Assembly (NCBI GenBank): GCA_964019415.1
Contig: OZ025877.1
Span: forward strand, 3,118,879 to 3,182,878
Length of the DNA stretch: 64,000 nt
Source: Ianthella basta
Lineage: Eukaryota; Porifera; Demospongiae; Verongiida; Ianthellidae
Reading direction: 5' to 3'
The notes beneath the pieces are model-generated. The model saw only the letters and a program-made list of their open reading frames with translations. It searched no databases and had not been told where the DNA came from. Positions within the stretch are counted from its first letter, which is position 1. Every line of letters begins with the position of its first letter. Shown here one piece after another: positions 12,501 to 24,500 of this stretch. The translations under genes were made by a program, and so were the position numbers.

Positions 12501-15500
12501 CCCCCCTGGCCCCCCCGGTTCCGATGCCTATGGACATTAGATATAATATTATGCAGTTTTGCTGATACTGTTCTTTAATTATGTCGTTTGGTGCCCACAA
12601 CAGGAAGATGCTTCTCATCAGCTCTCAGTGTGCAAAGCTGAGAAGTTGCACCTGGAGGACAGAATTAAGACACTGGAGACTACAGAATCAGTTCTAGAGA
12701 TGGATTCTGAGATCGAAGAACTCACTAAAGTGAAACTTTTGAAGGAGGATGGCAAGCGTGTGGTGTCAGATGAAGCTGTAGGCACTGTATCTTCTATGGC
12801 AAAGGAGCCAGAGCTCTCCAGAAGGTACCATATTTGTTCAATCTTAGTGTTTTTAGCCATTGAAGTAGTAATCTGGCTGTTCACACTCTAGTACGTTCAT
12901 GCCTACCTATAATTATGTGCTAGGCCCTTGAGGTGTATCGAGTCATGCTACGTATGTTAGTACATTGTAAGTCTTCATGTGTGTCTACATGCATGGTGTA
13001 CATTGTGATATCTCACTCAAACCTCCACATGATATATCAATGCTATTTGTGTGTGTATACATATACATAGTTCTCCACTGTGAGTCTGTCCTGCTATGTA
13101 GAGCTCGTCACCGCTGGTGGCTGACGGCATTGAATAAAAATCATGATATAGCCATCCCCATGGATCAGTTAGAGGGCAGTTTTGAAATGGATGGCGAGGT
13201 GACGTTCAGGAGAGGCACTAAGACCAATATGACAAAGGCAGTTAGTGGCACAGAGTGGATGTGCCGGAAGAGAGCCCTGGAGATTGGCAGATGGGTGAGT
13301 ATATGTCCGAATGGGACAGTGTTTATCATGAATCGTTGTGGATGAGCTGTGTATGCCATTAGCAATAGTGTAATTGTGTGGTTCCAGGAGTCCCTTTTTT
13401 CTACACACTCTTACACTTTACACTGATTGTCTACCTGTCTTTTTCACATTGTTTCACTTATACGTATACATACTTTCTTAAAAATACTTGCAAATTGTAT
13501 GCACATCTTCAGCTCAGTCATTGCCCACTTTCCACACAGGCTGCAGCCCCTGCCCATCGTCTGCAGCGATTTAGCCATTATCATCATCAGTGGCTGGCAG
13601 ACTGCGTCCAGGAGAAGGATCGGGAGTCATGCAATCATTGGTTCTTGCATCAATCTACAAAGATGGCCACTGTGATGGAGGTGGAGGAGTACAGATCTGG
13701 AATAGTCAGACACAGATACAGCACTAGGGCAAGATTGTCTGCAAAGGTACATACACAGAGATTGGGTACACCTGAACATTTAGTTGTATACAGTTATTCT
13801 ATTGGCCAAGTTCTATAACCACTACTTCTTACATCTCCGACTGAATGGAATCATATTACCAGCCAACATTAATTAGGTATTTTGAGGGTGCATGTCTTCA
13901 ATACCAAATAGCTGCCTTAGTATTGTTGATATGACTACTCTGATCCCTATTTGCAAGTTGTGAAAAAGCATGGCTGACTAAGGCGACTGTAGGATGTACA
14001 GTAGACTTCTCTGCTGAGCTGATGGTTTCAATAGTGTACCCCCAGAAAATTGTGAAGATCATTGATCATGCCATGTACTCACAGCAACCCTTCCCCCAGC
14101 CACCTTCAGGGCAGTTTCCTACTTTTCATGAAGAAACCCATACCCCTCAAACTGGTTATGTAGCACAGCATTTTCAGGGCAGCACCGCACAGGAACTGGG
14201 ACTACAAACTGTACCACAGTATGGCATATCAACTAGACTACAGCAAGTTGGCTACAGCAGACTACAACCTGGAGACCCTGCTGGGTCACAGCTCAGTGGA
14301 TTAGACCCCAGACACTGCACTGGCAATAGTGGTCAGTCAACCCTTCCTATTGAAGAAGGCTTCAGTCCAAACCTTCCTCAAGAGTGCCCCATTTTTGCTT
14401 CCGAACCTGAGGGACCATTGCCTGCAGCAACTCAACTACATTCACTACCTTCTGATGAGGGAGGAGCAGTGGTGCAAGTCGAGGGAGTGGTAGGATTGGA
14501 CAACGATTACTTGGAATTAGCTTTTGATGATGACGACAAGGGTGGTGGTGATATTGATGAAATTGACTTGAAAGGCAAGATAGCACTCATTACATTCAAA
14601 GATGTGAAAGGTTGGTTGTGTATATTACAGAGTGTGCAGTTGTTAGTGTGGCATTACTCACCATTGAATAACAATGCACCCTCTGTAATTTTGCAGTTGC
14701 TGCGCAGGTGGCATCCAAAGGCATTTGGCCTGTAATGGGACGGAATGTGAAAGTCTCTCTTTATCAGCCAAAGCCAGATCCAGATCCACTGCAAGACATC
14801 CTAGCTCAATATACCAGAGAGAACACACTAGTGCTGAAGGAGCTACCTGCTTCGGTGAATGATACATATTTAGCCTTGTATATTGAAATGGAGACAAGAA
14901 TGTCTGAAGATAGTTTTAAGTTGGACCGCAGGGGAGACACTGCCTTGATGAAGTTATCCGGAAGTGAGTTCATAATGCAAAATTGTGATTTTAGGGTTCT
15001 ATAGCCATGCAGTTTAGTATCAGACAGCGCAGTAGTGCTGTCTATGTAGGGATGGCAGTGGTTGTTTGTATGCTGTAATACAAATGAAAAGTCACGCTAC
15101 TCCTGAACAGGGCTGAAAACCAGCAAACGAAGCTTACCATGACGAAGCGGGGACTGAACAGTGCGCATAACTAACCTTACTTCACAGCGAAGGTGCGCCT
15201 ACATGTAGAGAGCGCCCTCGACATTACCCACGTTTCGTCTTCTTATTCTTCTTATTCTTCTTCTTCTCTGACAGCTGTAGCGCACAAACCAGAGGGACCA
15301 GGAGGATACTTCTTGCACCATATGCATCAATTTTGGCTGGCTGCATTCCTTTGTAGGTTAGAAGGCGGCGCGAGTTAGTGCGGAAGACGGCACTTGCCAC
15401 GACTCCTGCCGTGTTGCTTGGTCAAGTGGGACGGACACCATTTTCAAATTACGTATTTAAACCGGATGAAACCATGACTAGTGCCATTGTTAGCAGCTGC

Positions 15501-18500
15501 AGCAGTTAACTTGCGCGCCATTTGAAGGACTTTCGCAGTCGTGCGTGCATTTCCCAGCCAATGTTGGCTTCCGGTCGCCGTTCCTCGCTGGGAACCTAGG
15601 TGCTAGCCCACACCTTGAGCTCCAGGATTACAGAAATGAGGTATAATGCCTGCACCAATGCCCTATGGTTGAGACTAAGTGACTTTGTGTTGCTTCAGCT
15701 TAGCTGTCCACTATAAAAAGTACAGAAACTAGAAATAATAAAAATTTTCTACAAAAATTGTAAGGATGTAGGGATGGCATAAAAAGGACAGAAACAAGTA
15801 AAAGCTGTTACACAGTGGAGCATAAACCATCGTCCCTACATTCAAGGATGTAGGACCATAAGGTGCAGCGTTCTTGCATGTTGGGAACAGCTTTTACTTG
15901 TTTCTGTCCTTTTTATGCCATCCCTACATCCTTACAATTTTTGTAGAAAATTTTTATTATTTCTAGTTTTAGCTGTAGCACTGGAGAGGTTGTCAATAAG
16001 TAACAGAACCTGCATGTATGACTGTATGTATCATACTTTACTGGCTTGCCTTTCAGATAATGCCCGGGATGTGTTACAAGTGCTATCTTCTTCGTCCCGT
16101 CCACTGGACAAGAAGACAAGAGCCATGCTCAAGGTGGAATTTCTGGCTCCAGTACAGACAGTTCGAATAGAAGGCATAAAGGATGACAAATGTGACGAAA
16201 GTCTGTTGGAAATGTACTTTCAGAACAAAAAGAAGTCGGGTGCAGGGGTGAATACAAATGTGGAGGTGACTGGAAGAGGACAGGCTACAATTTCATTTGA
16301 ACCTAAGGATTTAAGTGGTGAGTATGATGAATATAATTTCATGAATGTATGCATGCATGCATAAATTGTTAATCACATGAGACTATCAAACCTTCCTTCG
16401 TTACTTGCTTTCCATACGCAGTGATCAGTGGTGTGTTATCCCATGACCACTCCAAGGTGCTCGGACCTCAGGTATTAGTGAAACTCTTTCACCCCTTTCT
16501 TAGCCACTGGTTCAAAGTGGATGGAACGAATGATGGTCGTCCACAGCGTACACAATCCACACAACACCGGTGCTTTGAAGTGCCTGTCACTGCTGCCATT
16601 CAGCACCACCTAAAGAGGACTGATTTCATGGCCCCACTGAAGGAGAAACTGAAGGACACTTGTGCTAATGCCACACTCAGTGAACTGGGCATATTGGTGG
16701 ATCCAACTAGTGGTAGTGAATGGAATCAGCAGTGGGCAACTCAGTGTAAGGAAATAGTCAATAGTTTTATGACCACTATTACTGAGCTGTCCCTTGATGT
16801 GCCACCAGGTGTCATTGGCAAAGTCTATCCTGTCATCATGGCCCAGGTTCACAACCCGAATGTCACTATCTCCCCATCTGGGAGTGGAGACCAGGTAGTT
16901 ATGATTGGTAGGACCTCTGATGTAGAAGTGCTGGAGGCTAAAGTAAGGAAGGTTATCTACGAGAACCTAGACACAACAAAGAATGAAAACTTCCCAGTTC
17001 CTATTTTGGTGCTCATTGATCAGTGTGTAGGCCAGCGGCTGAAGGGAGTACATAAGAATGTGCTCTTTGAGACAGATCTTCGAAACAAAACACTTCAAGT
17101 TAGTGGTAAAGATTTGAGCTGTGATAGGTTTTTGGCAGATGTCAGAAAGCTACACCCTGAAGTAATCGACGTTCGTTTGGGAGAGGAAGCGGTTGGTCTG
17201 CTAGCCAGTGCAACTGGCAAGCCACTGCTTCTTAGCAAGATTTGTGAGCAGCCAATTGGTCACTACTTTTCAAATGCTGAAGGAGATCTGCCCTCCAGTG
17301 ATGTAGCAGTAGTCACTAGACTCCATCTTGTTGCTGAAAATAGAAGGATAGCAATCAAGTTGGCCCACAATCTGCAGAATACTATTGCAACAACCAGTAT
17401 TGATGTTCCAGAGGAACTCAAGTACACTGTACACAGAGAGGCATGGTCTGCAACTCGAAGACGAATACAGAGTAATTTCATCGCACTCTTAAATCTACAG
17501 CCAGAGAATAGGAAAATTGTTGTTGCGTGTGATTCAAGGCATGTAGAGCAGATTAAAGTTGAGCTGAAGCAGTTTGTGCAAGACGAGTGCTACATGGACA
17601 GCACCATTGAGATGGAGCGACTGCAGTGGGAGTTTATGGAGACGTACAGCAAAGGCTGGAAGGAACTCTCAGAAAAGATCAAGGGCAGTGGGTTACAGTA
17701 CTCATTCCCAGGTGCAAGTGGCCCTGCAGTGATAAAGATGAAAGGTGAAGTCCTCCGGTGATTAAGTTTACTCGTTGCATTCATGAGATTCGTGATGGGA
17801 TCAAGGTTGGAAGAAAAGTGGTGTCTAAGCCTGGAGCAGTGAAGTATTTTGAGTCAACTGTAGGAAAGAATGCTTTGAGAGGAATTGCCACTAGCCAGAA
17901 GGCTGTGGTGGATGTGTATACAGTGGAAGAAGAAGCAGACAACGTAAAAGGGGCTACCCGCTCTTTGCATCGCAAAATTTGTCGTGGTACCACTGATGAT
18001 GGCCGTATGGTTAACATTGTGCATGGTGACTTGACAGAATTTTCAGCTGATGCGATAGTGAATGCAGCCAATGAACAGCTCAACCATACTGGAGGCATTG
18101 CTGGGATCATTGCTGGAAAAGGTGGCCCCATTGTTCAGGAAGAATCAACTAAGTATGTTGAACGTGCTGGGAAGCTGAGCATAGGTGACGCTGTTCTTCT
18201 CAAAGCCGTGGGTAACTTACCCTGCAAGGCAATAGTGCATGCAGTGGGCCCTCGTTGGAAAGGAGGCCATTCCCATGAAGAGGCTTACCTTGCCAGGGCA
18301 GTTCGTAACAGCCTTGTGGAAGCATCAAAGCACAACTATACATCAATTGGTTTTCCACCCATCAGTTCAGGAATATTCGGTGTTCCTGTAGACATTTGTG
18401 CCAGGGCAATGATGAGGGGTATCAAGGATTTCTCAGCAATGGGACAGTCACCACAGCTCCATTCCATCACCATTGTGCTATTCCAGGACGAACACATTAG

Positions 18501-21500
18501 CACCTTCGCACAAGCTGCACGTGGAGCTCTGAAGACTTATTCAGATCAGCCAGGAGTTTACACAGTGCCACCTCTCTACCCCTTTGCACCGAGGCAGCTA
18601 AGTTCCACTGGACCAAGACGTCCATCAGGTGTCACATTGGTACAAGGACTGGAGCTAAAGAAAGGCTCACTCACATCCTATCAGGTGAGGCCATAGGCGG
18701 TCTACTGTGTATGCCTATAACGGACAAGCACTAGATGCTTTTAGAAATGTATAGTACACATTGCACTGTGTGTACTGTACACTATGTCACTCAAAGTTTG
18801 TGTTTAGTTTCATGGCAGATATTTGTGTTCTGTTACTGGCTGTTCATTCTCACTGCTCTGCTGTCTACATGAAGGCTGATGTTTACGTGAATGCCGCTAA
18901 CCAAATGTTGGACCTAAAACATGATGCTGTGTCTCAGAGCCTCCTCAAGGCTGGTGGCTCTACTATCCAGGATGAGTGTAACTGGGTAGTGGCCAGTAGA
19001 GGTACCATTCCGTACTGGGACATTGCTACCACTTCAGGAGGGAAGCTCCAGTGCCAGCACATTATCCACACAGTGGGAGCCAACTACAAAGGCATAGGCT
19101 GCAAGAAGGTGTGTACTTCCACAGTTGTTTGTGTACCATTATTTGCGAGGCCTACATATTTTGTACCAATTTGAAACGTAGTCTTCGTAGCACAAAATGC
19201 AAGTTTTAAAGAAGGGAGTGTTTTGTACTAAATGTTAACCCATTAGGGCCCAGTTACAAACTATGCACTTGTATGCTGTGAGCCCAACTTAAAATATGGC
19301 AGCTATGTACGAGCACCGTAGTTTGCTTTTAGTAGCTTACCTGCATGGCTTCCTTCGCACAAAATGTTGGCATGGGGTGTTGTATTCCATAGTGATGTTC
19401 CTTTGGAAGACGGCAGGACGTTTGTGGCCCAGCTCTAGAATCTTTGCAAGTGCATGCAGCTGAGACAGAAGAGAATGGTAACCGAACACTTGTTTTACTT
19501 GCCGGCAATTCTATGACCCAGGAAAAGACCTAGGAGCCACTGTAACTGTTGGCCTATTTGTTCAACTGCTGACTACATTCTTTCTAGTCACTACTAGGTA
19601 AAATCGCCTTTCTGGTCATGCAGCAAAATGGTGTGTAAATTAGCGTCTATGGGCCCTAATGGGTTAACAATTGCTATAGGGCAAGACAGATGCATTTGTT
19701 ATAATTCAGCAGGAACAAAATTTAATTATTGCACCATTTCCCTACGAAACTTACTTTATGTTTGAATCCTATGGTATCTCTCTTCATGAAGCTCAAACAG
19801 TGACTGAATAGTTTCACAGCAGCCATCATTGCAAGGACAAGGTATCTTCCTCACTTTGTTTCCTAATATGGAGGCAATAACAGATGCTGCTCTGAATCAT
19901 GGATGACTATACTGACTTATGTATGCCCTTACCACTGACATGCCAGAGGGGTCGTGGAAATTTCTGGCTCTCTCTGAAACTTAGCGCATTCAGTTAATTC
20001 CCTCACCATGCACGCAGTGCAGCTTCCCAACTTCCTTAGACACATCGGCTATCTTCTAGCTGTTTAATTGGCATAATAAGTATGTATGTAATAGTTTTTG
20101 CTAACCGAGAGGTGTCTCTGAGATTCGGAGCATGAGGCCTGCTCCAGCTCAGACGTCACACCATCTTCAAGGCCTACCAACCACCACCATTCCCTCCCAT
20201 GTTTCAACTGGATGCCAAAATAACTGTAGAAACAGAACAATGAACTCCTCAGTATAGAGTGTTCTCATGTTGTACATTACTAAAAATTATGCATATAAAT
20301 ATGGTCACGCAACTGCAGAATAGTACAAGGTGCACGGGGATGCAAGTATATCCTACATGCAAGCTTGAGGTGCCTAGTGATGCATCTGTCAGATATGCAT
20401 GCACCCCAGGAAGTTCGCAAGTGCGTATGCAAGCATGCACAAAGATAGCAATGCATTCACGTATGAACTAAATGAGTTTGGAAATTCTTGTATTGATTCT
20501 TATTGGGCAATGTGTGCGCAACATAAGATATCACATACACATAGAAGTTCGTTTTAACAGTGTGTCTGTTTTATATTCTTCTGCAGAATTTGGAGTCCAT
20601 GATTGCTAAAGTGATGCAAGAATGCAATCGTCTCAAAGCCACTTCTGTGGCCTTTCCTGCTATTGGAAGTGCTAATCTCAGATTTCCAGACGATGTAGTA
20701 GCTGAGGTAATGGTCAATACTATCTCCAACTACCTTGAACACAACCCTAGCACCACAGTGAAGAAGGTACTACTGGTGATTTCCATGGAATCCACACATA
20801 AAGCCTTCCAGCTAGTAATGCCAAGAATCCCATCTGTTCCATTTGCATCTCTTCCAGCAGAGACTGACGTGGAAGTACTTGGTGAGAATTTGAGAGCCAC
20901 TAGTGCTCCAAAGCCTCTTGAAGTATTTCCTGGCTCATCAGAAATGTTGCATTCTTTCATCTGTAACCGGGTTAATGTTGATATTGTCAACGGTGATATA
21001 TCAACTGATGACAGTGAAGGGATAGTCAATACAGCCAATAAAACACTGCAACTTCACAACTTTGGTGTGATGGGTGCATTGCTAACAAGGGGGGGTCAGG
21101 AGCTACAGGATGACTGCAATGCTGCGGTAGCTAGGCATGGTAAGTTGGACTACTCGAAGGTAATAGTGACTGGTCCCGGAAGGCCCGGTGGTCTCAAGTG
21201 TCGAAAGGTTATTCATGTCTTAGCCCCAGCTAGTCCTGGTGGTTTAGTAGAGACAGTAAAGACATGCTTGAATCAAGCTGACAAAGATGGTTTGAAATCA
21301 ATTGCACTTCCTGCAATTGGGATTGGACAGCACAATTTCACACCTGTAGAAGCAGCAGCTGCAATTGCAGAGGGCATTGTTCAATTCAGCAAGAGCTCCC
21401 ACAATCACGTTTCACATATTAAGGTGGTAATCTTCCAGAGGAAGCTTTTTGATAGTTTTTTGGCAAGTTTTACTGAAGCTGGAAACATGAAAGGGCTTGT

Positions 21501-24500
21501 GAGGAGAACCTTAGACATAGTGGGTGGTGCTTGGAATTCAGTAAAGGCATTGTTTGAGCCATCACCTAAGCCGCCTCCAATGCCCATGCTGTATTCTGGG
21601 TCAACACCTTTTGTGGAAGGCAGGGTTCTCTGCATTAAAGCGTATGCAGAAAGCCAAATTGCCATTGATACTATTTTCAGGGAGGTGGAGAAGGCAATTG
21701 ATGAGACCATACAGGAGGAGTGTATCAAGGATGTCAGAGTTGATAAGCTAGGACTTGAAGCGGTGGCATCTCTTGAAAGGCATGCAGCTGCTCTGCAGGT
21801 GAAGATAACTGTTGACAGGAGTCCCCTGAATCAGGTGTGCCTGAAGGGTGACAGAGCAGACGTTGCTAGAATGACAAATGAAGTACGGGAGCAACTCCAT
21901 GCAATTGAGCGTCAGGAGAATCGTGAAAAGGAAGCGGAACTCCTTACTAGCAGGTTTCAGTGGCAGTGGAAGGATGTTAAAGGAGAGTTCCAGAATTACA
22001 AAGCAATGACAAATCTTGAGATTGAGGAGGCATATGGCAAACGAGAACAATCTGTTATGATTCGTACAGAAGTGGGACCAAGAATCATCGACTTCACCGT
22101 ACTGCATGAATCTAATGTACGACCACCTTTCAACTCCACCATTGTGAGGAGAAGGGACTTTGAACTGGAGAGGAAGGAAGGAGAGCACCCATCATACTGG
22201 GACCCCATGCCGAAGGACCCTGGTACTGGTAAGGAGGTAGAGTGCCACGTTGTCAAGCTCTCTTCTCGTAGCAAGGAATATAAGGATATTGCTGCTCAGT
22301 TCAACCGCACAATGGTGGGTGGAGTGCAGCCCATAGTAGCACCCTTGACCCTGGGGACAGTTGGTGTAGGTAGGGCTAATCAGGGAAGAATACTGAAGAT
22401 TGAACGCATTCAAAATACCAAGTTATATGCACAGTACATTGCCAGGAAGAAGGTAATGGACAAGGCCAATGCAGGGCATCAGAATGAAAGACAGCTGTTT
22501 CATGGCTGCAGTTATAATGCTGTTGATGCTATAAACCATGGGGGATTCAACAGGAGCTATGCAGGACAGCATGGTGAGTGCATGGCTATTGGTTTTAATT
22601 ATAGAATACCAATGGTCTTGTGGAAATATCTCCAGACCCTGCTCAGTGAAGGGCTGAGTTACGTACGTATATAGCTAGAGCAAATTGGAAATCTGGCTAT
22701 GTAAAAGTATGTGCATGGTGAATACATGTATACAAGTACGTATCCTATTTTTATATTGATTGCCTATAGCTAACTATACATGTGAAGCCCTGGGCAGAAA
22801 TCCCTTAATTTAATGGTGCATGGTGCTGTTGCAGTGAAACTTCAAAGGGTGTAATGAAAAACGCAGCGCACTTGTAGCGACCTTGAGATCCGCATCCTAA
22901 CTGGCTACCATGTCTGTTTGCCACCATGAACAATTAGGGGCTTGCTCAGGCACTCCCACACTTACATGATCAATGGATACCTCTAGAATCACCATAAACG
23001 CTTCCAACCGCAGTCTAATCCAATGAAAAGAGGAACTACTGTCCAATCAACAACCATATCGGGCAACTAGAGAGTGTATACAGTGGAACCTGTCTAAGAT
23101 GGTCACTGTGTTAGGCAGCCACCTCTCTAAAACAGCCAGCCTCCCTGGCCCCAAAATTAATAAAAACATTGCAATCTACCTCTGTAGGATAGCCACCTCT
23201 CTATAAAGGTCAGTTAGAACTGGCCCACAGGTGGCTGTCGCAGACAGGTTGCACTGTATCCTTAATCCTTAATCTTACCACCAATATATACCGTCAGTAA
23301 CTTCCTACTGGAAATGGCACTGGATGGCCTGCGCCACCCAGCCTTTGATGCGTGCGAGGCGCGGCCGAAGGCCGGTCTATGCATCCATTTGTATGTTCGT
23401 GTGCGTGGCATTAATAGCAGGCATCTGATTGGCCTATGCTAGCATGTGTCTGCAAACTTGGTCACTCTGGCCATTTGTGTATGTGCCTAGCAGCTGCAAG
23501 CAGTCTCTAAAACAGTCAGCGTTCCTTAGGTTAAGTCTCAGAAGTGACTCACGCTTACGTGGCAGCTTGCTGTTATTTATTCATGCCAGCTATAGGGAGC
23601 TACTCTGGCTGCCCACATGCGGGTACGTATTTTGCTTCGCTATGACTATGTGTATTTTGGCTTCCGCGTTCTGGGCTGGTGAAGGCCCTCTCTCTATGTG
23701 AAGCTATTGTGTTGGACAGCATTCTTGGCTGCACTTGCTGTGGTGCTACCTTCAAGACAGGTGCTTCTGTTGCCAGATAGTACACTATCTCATTGCTTGC
23801 AACGCTGTGTTCCTCCTTGCATGCTGCTACTTCTGGCCCACTGGCCATAATTTCATCCAGTGCACATACACACTGCATCAGCTTGTCCTCACAATGTTGT
23901 GCATTTGCCTATATGGAAACATACAGTATGTAGGATAGATTTACCCTGTGGATTGACAAACATGTCCTATTGTAGAGTCTGGCAATTGTGAAACTGGAAC
24001 ACTGGTAGGGCTTGCCTGGGTTATCTCATACCCAGTCCCTATTTCCATTTCAGCTCTGGAGTGGAAGTCAGAATGGAAATATAGACTGGTAAATGTTCCC
24101 ACTGCCCAGTGGATTGGGACCACACAAGAGTGGTGCATCACACATTGTCATGCACTTCCATTCCAACAGCTTTTCCCCTTACCCAAGTGTATTTTTATAC
24201 AAGTGCTAAGCATCACTCCTCTATCTCTGTCACTGATGCTTCTTTGTCTATGCCACTGATGACAACAGCTGTACATATAGCTGCAAGACATTTGGTACGT
24301 AGATAACTGTACAGGTTCTAACTAAAATTATTTTTATTCTTATATTATTGGGGCGAGCCTGAGCGAGCCCCACACTGATGCAGTTGCTGGCGATTTTGTT
24401 GCAGATTGAGGCCATACGCTGCGGCGATCGCTGGCTCGTGGCGTCTCGCGCACACTTGGCACCAGTGACCACAATCGACTTTGTCGCTCGTGTTCACAGA

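Noticed and set aside
17745..17787. A 43-nt mini-intron to explain the frame break in the PARP14-like gene
   Set aside because: Removing it leads to an immediate stop in the phase available, and no branch/pyrimidine tract is seen.
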